This document shows positions 1-12,800 of a stretch of 64,000 nucleotides of DNA, piece after piece. Position 1 is the stretch's first letter, and the number at the start of each line of letters is the position of its first letter. Source of the stretch: Agrocybe praecox (Eukaryota > Basidiomycota > Agaricomycetes > Agaricales > Agrocybaceae); contig OZ024852.1 in assembly GCA_964017145.1 (NCBI GenBank), forward strand, positions 248,001 to 312,000. The letters run 5' to 3'. A model generated the notes under the pieces. That model had not been told where the DNA came from. It saw nothing but the letters and a program-made list of their open reading frames with translations, and searched no databases. Position numbers and translations under genes: made by a program.

Positions 1-1034
1 GATAATAGTCTCGGTGGGATAGAGTGAGGTGATGGTCAGGCATGTTGGGCAACAGGAGAGAAAATTTTGCTGGGTACTGCTGACACGGAGGTCAGCATTT
101 ATAGTCCCCGGGAGGTGTGGGGAGCCCACCAGGTCTACGGCCGAAAAGCACAAAGAACGACTCCATTCGACAAGTACACAATGTGCCGGAACCATGCCGT
201 GATCGCATCAATTTTGCAAACTCCGAAACGGACTTCATCAAAATTTGACCTCATTGTTCGAAGACCATCCATTGACGACCCGACGGCACTCTCTTGTTCC
301 ATTTTTCAACATTCATAATTTACCTAGCAATGGAATTACCTCCGATTCACCCTTACACAAACCAGAACGACGTCATATTCGAATGCCACTTCACTTCCGA
401 CGCTTAGCAACAACCAATCGGCAATATTTCAAAATTTCTCTTTGTATGTGCCATGCAATTCTTCCTTTTTTATACATATTCCCTTTCATGTTTAGACTCG
501 TTTCTTTCCATTCATAATATCGCTTCCTTCCACCCTGTTAATATCCTATGTACTCGCCATCGTCTCGTTGTTCCCATCACCTTTCATCTCTTTTTTTACA
601 AATCATTTCCTTCCTTCGTAGCATCCCTCCTGCCTACGCTGTGGGCGTGCTCAGATACCCAACTCGTCTCGCTTTATCGTCCCACTTCATTTATTTTCAC
701 AAAACTCGAACCACCTTTTGATTTGTAGACAGACAAACTTAGTATAAATACATAGATATTTTGTCTGTAGAATCTCTAGTCAAATACACGACCCTTTTTC
801 TCTCTCATCTTGCTAAGACGTCGAGCACACGTAACGCCAACGTCTACGCTATCAAAAACGCCACGAAACGTGCATTGCTCGCTGTCCAAAACGATCGTAT
901 CATCGTTCGGACCTCTACTCTCTTGGTACACCTCTCACAACCTTTCTCATTCTATCACCGTCACGGTTTGGACCCCTGAGACGATTCCGACTCGTCTCAA
1001 ACCTTTATTCGAACTCAAACGACTTTCGATCGTT
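1..1034. other. No gene recognised; pyrimidine-rich stretch
   Basis: This stretch holds no exon I can assign. It is rich in C and T runs, especially around 430-660, as basidiomycete upstream regions often are, and it carries a TATAAATA-like string near 741. Short open frames exist (for example 761-979) but none shows a family motif. It lies just beyond the point where HBR copy A loses similarity to its paralogues, so it may be unrelated DNA brought next to the broken gene. Confidence 0.4.
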
Positions 1035-1875
1035 TCAAGACACAGACTGGTCAGAGTGGGAAATTTCACAGGTAACGAATTCGAGTTGCCCACCGTTAAT
1101 ATAACGAAACACAAACTCTTTTAGGCTTTCTTTTCCAAGCGACCGAGCGAGATTATAAGGAGTGACTCCGCCCATGTTGAATTCGTCGAGACACATCATA
1201 ATGTGTTTTGAAGCCTTTATGCTGATACCTCCTCCATACCATGCATTAAGACGATTGAGGAAAAGTTCTCCTGAGACGAAGTCTACCTGGTATAATGAGT
1301 TGAATCATGATCTTCCATCAGCTATTTAAAAAGAATACCTTCGCTCCTACAAAATCTTTCCAGAATTCCACTGCACTCCCATCGTCCAGGGAAACTAAAG
1401 TGTCAGTCGATTCGACGAAGTTGGTGGCGATGAGCTGCGCAGCGGGCTGTGGTTTTTCTATAACCGCCTTCTTCAGTGCAAGGTCCCGGAAGTATCCAAC
1501 TACGGAGAGTGAAGTGAGAAGAATAAGAAGTTGTCGCTGAAGTTGTCTTTCATCTTCCTGTAACTGCTGGATAAGTGTGCTTGGTTTGAGGAATGATATC
1601 ACTTTATTGAATTTCTTGAATTTCCACACTATCATATGTTCTCGAGTCCTCTCCAAAATGTCTCCGACACTCCGAATTGATTGAGAGAGTTGCAGTGCTC
1701 CTGTCTCTTCTAAATCCAGGCCCTCCAAAGTAAACGGTTCCAAGATATCGCGAATTTGGACAATGATAGAGGATATTTCGAGTATTATTGCCTCCCTTTG
1801 CGCCAGCTCATCTATCCAAATTGTGATTGCTTTGCACAAGGCATACACAGTGGTCGCGACAGATATCACGTCCAT
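1035..1875 (-). pseudogene. HBR family copy A: helical domain kept, receiver-like half lost
   Basis: Truncated paralogue of the genes at 21536 and 56192. Exon 1 (1875-1339, 537 nt) and exon 2 (1286-1094, 193 nt) have the same lengths as in copy C, and the intron between them is intact. Exon 1 encodes an N-terminal helical region starting MDVISVATTVYALCKA, then a conserved block SQSIRSVGDILERTREHMIVW. Exon 2 encodes the block MCLDEFNMGGVTPYNLARSL. At the second intron the donor, GTAAGC in copy C, reads GTGGGC here, and nothing beyond it resembles the receiver-like exons. Read-through would stop at 1035, giving about 262 residues. The result could be a dead gene or a helical-domain-only protein; the open frame of exons 1-2 leaves both possible. 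Family membership is very clear; function is unknown. Confidence 0.8.
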
Positions 1876-2331
1876 CGGAGCGTTAACAGGAGGTGAAGGA
1901 CAAGAGGAAAATCAATCTTCGATACCTAATCTCCTCCCACTTTTAAATAGAGAAAGCTGTGAGATCATGTACACGGGGGGGCTGTACACTGTCATATCCA
2001 TTGTCACGAAAGCCACACCCATCGCTTGGAGAAGAACAGACACCAGTGCTAGTATTCTCAGATGTGCGCATTGTCTTACTATAGATCTTTCAAGAGCAAA
2101 ACGGATCATGTTGAAGTCACAAAGCTGAAACGGAAAATGTTGTCGTTAATCATGATAGGTGGCACCTTACAGCTTGCGCTGACAAATGAAAGGAAATGAG
2201 TAAATTCTATCTGAGCCACTGGCAAGTGCTATTGTAGAGACCACGAAAATCGAAGCCAAAAAGCGATTATATTCCAAAAAAAAAAAAAGGTAGATAAGTT
2301 GAACTTAATCCGGCCGCTCCGAGGGCCAAAA
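1876..2331. other. Intergenic spacer
   Basis: About 450 bases between two minus-strand genes: the upstream side of HBR copy A and the downstream side of the glyoxal oxidase. It includes a run of 12 or 13 A residues near 2277-2289, just past the oxidase stop codon. I see no gene here. Confidence 0.4.
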
Positions 2332-4842
2332 CTAAAGCACCACTGAGATAGCCCAAAGAAGGACGGCAGCAATAGGTGATAGACGTTCACCCAGAATATT
2401 CCAGCTCTGTCGTGTATGATTTGGTCTAGCATCACTTGCTTTCCGGTTTTGATTTGGTGCGGAAGACCCCTGAGACGTTGAATTGTTATCGGGATGCAGG
2501 ATCGTAGACGCTGGAGTGGATCCGACAGGGTAAACTTTCTGAGTTTCGATATTTCCCGAGCCAATCATTACAGGAACACCAATGGAAGGAACGGCGTTGA
2601 CCACGACAAAGATGTAAGCAGGACCAGGTGCGAGAAGAGCAGGATTAGGTGGTATCTGAGAAACATGAAGAGTCGCAGTGTTGTTCCCATATCCGGTATA
2701 TGTTGACTGTAAGACGACCATCCGTTGACCCATGTTCTGATTTGGAAGTTAGATATAGAAGCAGAGTATGCCATGGAACGCACTATGTTGTGAGTTGAAA
2801 ATCCTGGGCGAATAACGACCACTTTCGCAGTATCGAGGTTTTTGATGTCGTCAAAAAGATCATCAGAGTCGAGTATCACATCGAAGGAAGTACCACCGTA
2901 AGTAAGCTGCGTCAAAAGTCCCTTGGGCTGAGGACGACGCTGACTGTAGTAGGAAGGGTAGAATCTCTCCGTGCGATATTCGGTCGGGAACATCACATCG
3001 GCACCAACGGTGTAGTCAGGGTTAGGATTCGATCCAGAGACAAAGACAGATCCTGCCCAGGGTCATGAAAACGGAGAAATATCCACGCAAAGCAAACGTA
3101 CCATCAGGTAGCAAAGTGGCAGTTGAATGATACATGCGAGGAACAGTGCTCGCTGAGAAACCAGCGTTTGACCACCGTCTTCCAGCTGGAGCATCAGGAT
3201 CATAGATAGCGGGTGTAAGAACGGGATCGTCGGCGTATGAGTTTCCAATAGACCAGGCAGTCTTACTGTAACCAGCAGTCCCTTTCCTGGGGTAAGAAAA
3301 CATGTTTATGGACAAAATAAAGTGCTTATACCTGTCTTTACGCCGTTCAGGCACAGGATCTTTCCGTCAGGCAGGAGTATGAGATTAGCCATGGCGCGTC
3401 TATCAGGCATAGGGTCATCTGGCACGTATGAACGAGATACATCAGGGGCAATTTTCACGCAAGAGGTTGACGCAGCCTGAGAAATAGGAACAAAATCAGG
3501 AGAAGAGAGCCTACAGAGACAAGTTTAAAGGCGAGTATTTTCCTGAGGAAACAAAAACTTACTCTTCAGCTGGCACGTTTGTTCCTCCGCAGAATAGTAT
3601 AGTGGCAGTCCAGTTGTTTGCAGGAGTAAGTGGCATCATAACATTTCCAGCGCTAGCAGGATAGGTTCTAACGGCATCAGGCATATCATCAAGAGGGATT
3701 TCAGTTTTAGTCCTGTAATCCAAGAGCATTGTCGACCAAGTGGCTTGCACCAAAAGTTTCCCAGATGGAAGAAGCCATGTCAAAGGATACAAGTTCGCAG
3801 GAAGCGTGTTCTCGAGAAAGGAAGAGATTATAGGAGGACCAGTAGAAGGGAAGAATTCATAGTTGGGTGTAGTTTGACTGGCATCGTTGAGGTAGCCGCC
3901 AGACTTGCAGCCACCGATCTTAATTTAGATCAGTGATAGGCGCCCATCTATTTGTGCATTCTGACTCACTATTATTACGCTCCCGTCTTCCAACGTTTCC
4001 CTGCCTTGAAGCATTGAAGAAGAATCCATGAATAAATAGTAACTTAAGCTCACAGTGTGGGATACCATCTTTGTTGTGATTGCTGCGGCGACGTTGTCCA
4101 ATTACAGTCATCACCATCGCATGGATTCAATAACCTGAACATCATTCAACATTCTGATAGCCCACTATAAATGGGTGCTCACCGAATCCTAAGTCGCATG
4201 AGAGTATGAGATAAACGTCAACACCAATCAATAATCAGCTCACGAATTACGTCCATCTCCGTCAAAGTATGGACCTGAACTTCCGTCCTGATTGTTCGCG
4301 GGTGCTCCAGAACGCGTTACTGCTTGATTCCCGCCAACATTTATCCATGTTCCGTTACCAAGGACATTTCCTCCCTGTAAACACTTGTAATTGTTGAAGA
4401 AATGTTGACTTGATGGAAACCTACCGCGCAGAAGGTGTTCGTCGCGATATCCATGGGACGTTGATGGTTATCTGACAATCGATACTCTGATAACGATGAA
4501 TTTGGAATGTTGTTCATGATTATAAGCTGGGAAGGTTTGAGTTACTGACCTGCTGCCCATGCTGGGTGTCCATTGATCTGGGTCGGATTATTCTCCACCT
4601 TGTCCAGGATATATATCTTATCGGGACGACCAAGAAAAATCTAAGCCAGAAGTAAGTTTCCTTACTTTGACCCGCCTGAACAGATAGCTTGCCTGTTGTG
4701 AGCTAACGATGGAGTCATTGAGCAACTCGAATTTCCCTGGATCGCCTTTGTGTGTAGGTTGACCGGGCGGTGTAGCAACAGAAGAGGATTGTGCACGCGC
4801 TAACGGCGTGATTAGTGCGGTGAGGTAGAAATGTATTCTCAT
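2332..4842 (-). CDS. glx: Glyoxal oxidase (copper radical oxidase), 646 aa, 12 exons
   Basis: Secreted copper-radical oxidase that oxidises aldehydes such as glyoxal or methylglyoxal and releases H2O2 for peroxidases. Exons (minus): 4842-4693, 4640-4550, 4486-4425, 4374-4244, 4188-4183, 4134-4054, 4000-3970, 3918-3563, 3510-3332, 3281-3102, 3052-2784, 2736-2332. All joins keep frame. The active-site residues of the family are present: Cys100 in NTFCAGG, which forms the Cys-Tyr cofactor with Tyr171 in RWYPTLETL, then Tyr413-His414 in RMYHSTATLLPDG, and His510 in RPGFSTH. The start is followed by a signal peptide. The C terminus has a Ser/Asn-rich linker and a hydrophobic end (PIAAVLLWAISVVL), suggesting a GPI anchor. 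Exon 5 is only 6 nt. Intron 1 probably uses a GC donor. It is divergent from the coiled-coil gene at 5259. Confidence 0.95.
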
Positions 4843-4946
4843 GGCGAAAAAAAGTTGACTCGGATAGAGCGTGTTCTGTAAAACGGTCCCGCCGTGTGAA
4901 GTTGAAGGAAAAAAGAATAGTGTAAAAACAAAGACAGCAGTGCTGT

Positions 4947-4957
4947 GAATTTATAGG
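4947..4957 (-). promoter_or_regulatory. TATA box of glyoxal oxidase
   Basis: The minus strand reads CCTATAAATTC about 105 nt before the ATG at 4842, a plausible TATA element. The 416 nt spacer 4843-5258 is shared with the divergent gene at 5259, so it probably holds both promoters. Confidence 0.5.
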
Positions 4958-5258
4958 ATCGTAGCCCTGTATTACCACGTGATTATGATTAATCTAAAAG
5001 ACATGGGCATTGGAAACGCAGAAACTTAAAGACTCAGAGGAGAAGAATCAAGAAAGTGCAAGTCGTGACAGGGAAAGGTGGCGGGTGCCGCATGACGGCA
5101 GTGAAAGACACGTCCAAAATAAAGCGGAGATTTAACCCAAAAACGTGACCGTGCAGCTCGGGCAATCTTTCGTTCGCGAGAACTCCATGTTATTAACATG
5201 ATACTTGCTCGGAATTCATGATTCTTTTTATTTCTTCTTGGAAAATTTACTCTTGAAT

Positions 5259-8200
5259 ATGGCCTCACACAAATCTGACGAATCCAACAACCTTCAGCCA
5301 AATTTTCCCCTGAAAAATCGCGGAACTATGGAAAACAGACGTTTTAGCGACGCGTATACGGATGAGCAGAATATAAAGCTAACCACGCATCGACCTCAAA
5401 GGATCTCGTTGACTCACTTTCTTGCAAATTCTTCCAGAGCTTCGACACCTATCATGACAAAGGCTACAAATATACCTTACAGGCCTCAACAACGTCTCGA
5501 GGAGAGGGAGCAAGGTATGTTTCTGTATATACTTCGAAGTCTTTGAACCCATTTGAATCAATCCAACACCTTAGGCACTTCTTCTCCGGTATTCAGGTCG
5601 TCTGCGTCCCCGGAACGCGCATATATTCAACCAAACTTGCTGAATTCAATTACACCGAACGCACATCAAAATTTGGTATCGGAGCCTTACCATAACGCAG
5701 TAAATTCCTTCCATTGAAGGCTCCAGAACGCTCATTTCATCCCAACCAGATTCAACTCTTGAGCTCTGCTGCATCAAAAAATCAGCAGCTTGCAGTCGAG
5801 AACGAACACCTCAGCTCTTCGTACAAGTTGATCATGCGCGAACTTCAGGATTATCGCGACAGGCTCGATATCACAACCAAACAAGCGGAGTGTGCAAATT
5901 CGGAGTTGAGAACTCTAAGACCCGACATTGCATCTACAAGAGAAACACTCGCATCCAAAGAAGCTGAACTCGTATTAACGCAGAAGATTCTCTCGGAACA
6001 GAAGGCAGAACTGATTGTCATCAGAGAGGAACACGCACGATTATTGACTTCTTTGAGCGAAGAAAAGTCCGAGAAAGCAATTCTCAGAAAACATCTGGAT
6101 GTCGCCAAGTCGAGCATTGCCAATCTTTCAGAAGCGTACGCGTTTTTTTTCTTTCGTTTGCCAGAGAAGTCACTTGTTTCCCGCAGCCATGCCACGATTA
6201 ATGTTGCATTTCTTGAATTAAGGGAGTCCCACGACATATCGCAGAACCAGTTACGCAACATGGCTTCTGAAGCAATAGAAATCAAGAAACTCGCAACGGA
6301 AGGACTCGACGGCACGTTTGCCCTTTCTTACACCTGCTGCATGCTTATTTTTTCCCTAGCGCTGACGCCAATGCTTGACGAACACCGAAATCTTGCACAC
6401 GTTACGGAACTGAGATCTATTATCAAGGAATTGCAGGACGAGCTCTCGGGTTGTAAGTAAAGCGTGTTTCTATGTTTTTGGTCCATCAATGACGCATACA
6501 TCCGCATTAGCCCGTCAAGTGACAGACCTTTTGCGGGATAAACTTCATCACATGAGCTACCAACTAAATGGATCCCAAGAACGCACCAAGGAACTGGAGG
6601 CTGAAAAGAGAGGGATATTGCAGGATTTATTACTGGACAGAGAGGAGGAGAAACGGCAATTTGAGTTATTGCTAACGGTCGGTGAGTGATCCTCCAAGTT
6701 CCGTTGGCCACTGAAGCTACAATTTATTCTTGGTCTAGAAAATAGTATGGCCATCCTTTCCAAGAAACTGGCGCAACGAGAACAGGAGACGTTTGACATA
6801 CTCGCGCAAGCGACGATAGCCGAAACTCAACTTGTTGCTGCTAATGAGAGGCAACTGCTTCTTACATCCCATTGACAACTGAGTTAACGCTTTTTTTAGG
6901 ATCATGGGCTATGAAGCTGAACAAGAAAACCACTTGGCCGAGTTGAATGCTTTACGAAGCATCAAAGAAGAGTAGGCCTCCTCGGCTTTGTGCATAAATC
7001 GCAACAAGATTTTTATTGGATATGTAGGAACATCTCAAAGCTCGTTGCCCTCCAGGACGTTATCAACGCTCGTGACAAAGAACTAATTGCTTTAAAATCG
7101 GAGATTAAAGCTTTAAATGAGTCGAAATCCGAACTTCGAGTTCTGTCAGTGTTTCGCGTGTTTGACGCTTCTTTTCTGACCAATTTCTAGTCTCAGCGAA
7201 TCAAAGAAGGAAACTGCTCAGAAGACGGCTGAGCTACAAACTAGAGATCTGTACGGCCATTTATATCTCGTCGTTTCAGTTGTAATGCTAAATATTTGTC
7301 AGGAATGAGGAGTTGATGTCGAAGATATCTGTACTGAAAGCTATCAATGACAGGTTGGAACAAGATTTAAATGCGTTTGTTTTTTAACCAATTCAAATGG
7401 CCTTTAATGTTGATTTCCAGTTTATTTTAGGGCCCAAGGTGCCAACGTCGCATCTCAGCACGCGATTAAAAAACTGGAAAGCGAATTCAGGAAAGAAATT
7501 CGGGATTTAATCAAGTCGAATGGAGATTTGTATGTATATTGTGTTTCTTTGAAAAAATTGTCTTACACTATTCCTCAGGTCATCCTTAAATACCTTGCTA
7601 AGGGAAGCTCTAGCGAAAGTCGAAGGGCAGCTCAAAGATTCGGTTACCGAGTTGAAAGCTAGCGTCCCAATTGTAGTCATGGACAAGCAGTGCCAAATGC
7701 TCCAGGACGGACTGCAGCGTGCTATAAAAGAGGCCAAAGACACTTACGATAGGTAATCATTGGTGTTCGCCTCATTGGTTACCCTTCTGAACGCCGTTAA
7801 TATCTTGCAGCGTCCTCAAGGAGTCTGTAGATCTCAAGGCAAACGAGCTCCGTGTGCAATTCATTGTTTTGTTTCTTACCATGTACTAGAAACGCCTGGA
7901 GGTCCAGAGCCTGAGTCTGTTTCAATCCAAAGAAGAATGCTTGGTGTTGAAGGTCTAGTACTTTTTATTTGCGATACCCTTTTGGAATCATATCTAACTA
8001 TTATTATGTCACAGGAGCGCCTTGTGAGTCTTGACGAGTCAAACACAACAAGTAACTAACCGCAACGCAGGACGCACGCATAAAGGACGAAAATACCCAG
8101 ACTCTCCTCATTCAATCGATGGAGAAACGTTCGTTGTTATCTGAAAACGCGGTTGAGGCTGCCCGGGAACGAATTACAGAACTTTCCGCTATAATACAGA

Positions 8201-9345
8201 ATCAAAGAGGGCAGTTGAAAGATGCTAAAGCCGAGATTATTTCTTTGAAAGAAGGATATGCCGTCCTGGAGAAAACTTGCAACACCAATATTGACCAGCA
8301 CGTTCGCAAATACCGGAAAGATATAACAGCCTTGCAAAGCCAGAACGCCGAACTATTGAGGAGTGCGGAAGACATATTAGTTCGTTATGAAACGAATCTT
8401 CTTGTTCGTCTGTCTATTTTCCGGCTCAGTTTATTTGCTGCTTACGCGTCTTTATCTTCAGACTGATGTTGAGAAAACATTTGTTGGTCATCTGATGGAC
8501 GAAGCACATCGCATCCACGAAGAAGGCGTAGTAAAAAAGGACAACGAGTTACGGAGGGTTAGTACTGGCCGCCTTGCTTCACACGTCCTACTGCTGAGCA
8601 TGTGTTTCCTGTCTTAATCTAGCGTCAGCATATGGTGGACTCCTCAAATGCTAAAATTGTCGAATTGCAGGGCACCATTGCTCGACTTCTGAAGGAGAAA
8701 AGTACACAAGGAGGGGAAGCCAAAAAAGCTATGGTTGATTTCAGGGCATACTTATCGTCCAGTCCGAATGCTGTGGTACGTCGTTTCTATTCATATTGCT
8801 CGCCATGACTATCGCTCAACGTTATTACACAGAATGCAGATCCCATGGTCCCCGCTGGACCCCATGGCGAGGCGCAAGAAATTATCATTACCTCAGTTAG
8901 CGAGCGAAATAATCCTATCTCCTACCCCAGAAAGTCTCCTGCTGTTGAAAATGCTTCTAATTCCCGACTAACTCAACATCAAAATGATGTGGATTCTGAG
9001 GACGATATACCATTATCTGAGCTGACACGCCTTACGGACGAATCTGCCCCAACCCTCGGTAATAAACGTAACCGCTCAGCATCTCCCTCGGCAGTAGAAG
9101 AGCCGAATGCTTCGAAAAGGCGCACTGCAAGTTTTCTTCTCTTCTGCACTTGATCAGCCTGATGCTCATCATATATGCCCCCCAGAAAATAACAATACCT
9201 GCGAAGCCGATCCAGCCTGTCGCCGTTTCTCCTGTCGTAAAGAAAAAGGTCCGTCTAATCAGAAGTAATTCTTATCTGTCGTGTCATCTTCTTTGAATAG
9301 CCAGCGGAAAATTCAACGAAGTCGAAGCAGAGGAAACGCAAATAA
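5259..9345 (+). CDS. Long coiled-coil protein with basic C terminus, many exons
   Basis: Unrecognised protein. The ATG at 5259 opens a Ser/Asn-rich N-terminal segment; exon 1 ends at 5514 with a GTATGT donor. From about 5727 the reading frame is heptad-like coiled coil (ENEHLSSSYKLIMRELQDYR, then many Glu/Lys/Leu-rich blocks) through a series of short exons to about 8730. The tail is Ser/Pro-rich with basic clusters (NKRNRSASPSAVEEPNASKR) and ends TKSKQRKRK with the stop at 9343-9345, resembling nuclear localisation signals. I did not resolve every exon in 6100-8700, where some junctions are ambiguous. The architecture suggests a structural or chromosome-associated coiled-coil protein, but no family is claimed. 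It is divergent from glyoxal oxidase. Confidence 0.7.
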
Positions 9346-9886
9346 CTGCTATTCATGAATCAAGTATATTCAAATCAAATGTTGGGCTTTTCATCGGTTT
9401 CTTTATGTCGTTAAACATTCTGCTATAGACTTTGACTTTCTCTATGACTTTATGTCTAATATGTTAACCTGTTGGTATCATGGAGAACGCGAATTATGTT
9501 TTCTCAGGTTACTAGTCTCCGAAAGCGTAACACCATGGCTCTCCACCAGACAACAGGCTTTGTTCGCCTCTTATTTCTGGTTTATTTCCCCGTATTTTTA
9601 CTGATCTGGGTTAAATTTACTGTTAGGTTTGGTGAGAAAACACAACAGGTCATCTTCGCGATTTCCCCGGGGATGAATTATGATCTCCTAGGTTATTGAA
9701 ACCATTTGAGTAACCTTTTGCTGCGCGGTCTGTAACCAGTCAGACTTCTAGCCGAACCTAAATCAGGATGAGTGTGGGAACTAATCAAGGGGGTGTCGCC
9801 GCCGAGATAAATGACTTTCCTTGTACGTTCATTCAGCGCGTGGTCATTGTAGTTGCTTAACAATCTCCTCATCATTCCCCCATGAA
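9346..9886. other. Intergenic spacer
   Basis: About 540 bases between the stop of the coiled-coil gene and the ATG of the zinc-cluster factor. Short open frames (for example 9472-9699) have no family features. It presumably contains the 3' end of one gene and the promoter of the next. Confidence 0.4.
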
Positions 9887-12800
9887 ATGCCAGTAGACAA
9901 CACTAGGGTTATTTCCCCTCGTCGAACACAGAAGAAGTTGACGGAAGAGGAGCTCAAGGATATCGATCGTAAACGACTGCTAGGTGAGTGGGTGTTTGCG
10001 AGACTAGCTATTGTGATGCCCACTTATGCAGCTTTACGCTTATTGGTAAATCCCAGGGGAGCTGTCTTGCGCGGAATGTCGTCGACTCAAACTTCGATGT
10101 GATAAAAAATTGCCATGTGGATCATGCTACAGACGAGGATGCGAAAGTATATGTCCCTTAGGTATGGATCGATTCTGAAACAACATACGCTGAATTGATG
10201 TCGTGCCCTTTCTGTAAAGGCATTCTGGCTGCTGGCCAGGGTACACGGTTAGTCAAATCCTCTACTTCCTTCGTCTGACCGTGACTGACAACCAACAGGT
10301 TCATTCTAGCTGATACGGAACAACTTCACGAAAAGATTTATGAAATGAGCAATCGAATACGACAGCTGGAAGACGCGTTAGCAATCCTCCAATCAACGAT
10401 CTCTGACCAAAGGCACCCACTTCTTACCGACGAGTTATTGAAAATAAAGTTCGGATCAGAAGCTATAAATGCTCGAGAAATGCCAGTCGAAGAAACAGAC
10501 CAGGCGACGAACAAATCTATAGACGCGTTGGGAACGTTAACACTTGGCAGTTCCGGAGAAATGCAATACTTTGGACGGTCTGCTGGGTCAGAGGTATGTT
10601 TCGCCTACACACTTACCATTTTCGATTACATATACCGTTGATTGTGTCATAGACTCTTATGATGGTTTGTTGCATTTTTCTCGTAGAGGAAGACATCATT
10701 GATCATAACCGCCACTAGAGAGCTGGGGAAGAAGCCGATGGTTCCTCTGACGAAGACCAAGAAGGAAACAACACGCCCCATGACGTCTTTCTCGAAATCG
10801 AAAAATTGGCAAATCTCTTTCCTTTCACCACGAAATCTCGACCAAACCTCCGTGGGCTTCAGCTAGTCGAAACTTCCTTACCCTCTTACGAGAGGGCTTC
10901 CGAACTTTGCGACTCGTATATCAAGCACGGTTCATACTTTTTCCGTCCAATCAAACCTGACGACTTGCTCGAGGGTCTATTTCCAGCCATCTATAATAAA
11001 AAAAGGGATCAGTCCCATGCTGGTGATTCGGCTCACGCGACCGAAGGCCCTCCCCAGGAAGGTTATACCCCACATGCCTTGGCAACTCTCTATTTTGTCT
11101 TCGCTCTCGGGTGCTTACTTGATTTGACACGGATGCCTTACAATTCGGAAGCCGAGCGATACTACGACTTGGGAAGAGCTGCGCTTTTATTGAGGCCTAT
11201 TTATGACTCACCGAATATGGACTGTGTTCAAGCCCTTGGGCTAATGGCGACTTACCACAGCCTGGCTGGAAAGAAATACTCCCGGGATAGCGCGGTACGT
11301 CATCATCTGCTCTTTTTTTCATCTCACGATTGACAACCTAGCAAATGAACAGTGGTGTGCCATGAGTTTTGCAGCAAAATTGGCTCAAAGTGTACGTTGT
11401 CATGATGCGTATATGTGTCACGCCCAATTGACTTAGTGATGATCTTTTTTTCTTCAGATTGGCCTGCGTGAGTACATTCTCATTTAACTGTGACGGAGCC
11501 ACTCATGCCCAGATGTCAAATAGACAGAGACAGTGCGCGATGGAATATGGATACGAAGACAGTTGAAAGACGAAGGAACTTGTTCTGGGAGGTCTTTTCT
11601 GCCGATGTTTCTCACGTAGGTTCTGCTCTATGCATGATGCTCTGTCGAAGGCTGACTTCATGTTAGAGTCTAGCCCTGGGCCGCCCTCCAGCAATCCACC
11701 TTTCTTACGTCGATTGTGAATTTCCATTGGACGATGATGCTTCGCTAAGTAGCGATGCAGAACATCAAAGTGGATGTATGTACTGCATCTCGTTATCACG
11801 CAGTGTTTCTAACTTGAATTCCTGTCGTTCTCTACAGTTTGGAGGATGAAACATTCATTCGCGAAGAACATATATAACTCTGTAGCCGATGCTACCTTGA
11901 TTGCAAAATCTCCCAGCTATAACACTATCCTTGACTTGGATCGCAAAGTCAGGGAGATTTCGTTCCCCGCTTCATTCAACCCTTATGTAACGAGGGAAGC
12001 GGGGGCAGAAATATTCCATTCGAGCTCTCTATCCTTGAGAGACTTCTATGCTAGCCAACATAGAACAGTCAGTAAGTGTGCGATTCCAACTGCATTTTTG
12101 TTTCAATAAGTCATTGTTATCGTTAGCTATGATCTATTTGCACAGAAGTTTCTTCGCTCAGGCTATGCTAGACCACCCGAATAACCCCCTTCTCAGCCCT
12201 TTTGCACCATCGTTTTTGACTGCGTACCGCAGCGCTTCTGTGATAATTAAAGCCTCCGCTCATCTTTTCGAGAGGTGTGCAGAAATGGCCATGCGTTTAT
12301 GGTTCTTGATGTATCATACGTTCTCTGCAGCAGTAAGTTGATTCCTTGCAAATTTAATCAAGTCTAGCTCATACCGTATCCATAGGTTATCGTAGGCACT
12401 GTCGTCACACGTTCTCCGAATTCCAACATTGCCTCCGTCGCCATGCGGGATTTCAACGTCGCTTTGGCATTGTTCGAAAAGACATCTCTTCAATCACAAA
12501 GGGCAAAGATTGCGTTGGTGGGTCGATATTTACGCTACTTCTTAAGTCGTCCATTGATTTATTTAACAGGGCGTATTGTTGAAATTGCGAGAAAAGGCCG
12601 ATCGGGCCTATGAACAGTTTAACGCTTCCGGCACTGAAGTGACAGCTTCGTATGGGAATACCATGGACGAACTGGAAGACGACCTTGCAATATTCGGTGG
12701 TCAAATGAGAGTTCTAGATAGAAAGGGCAAGCATGTTCATCAGAAGTCGTCTTCCATTTCCAGTGGCAGCAATATTACTCCAACCACAAGCAACAGTGGC

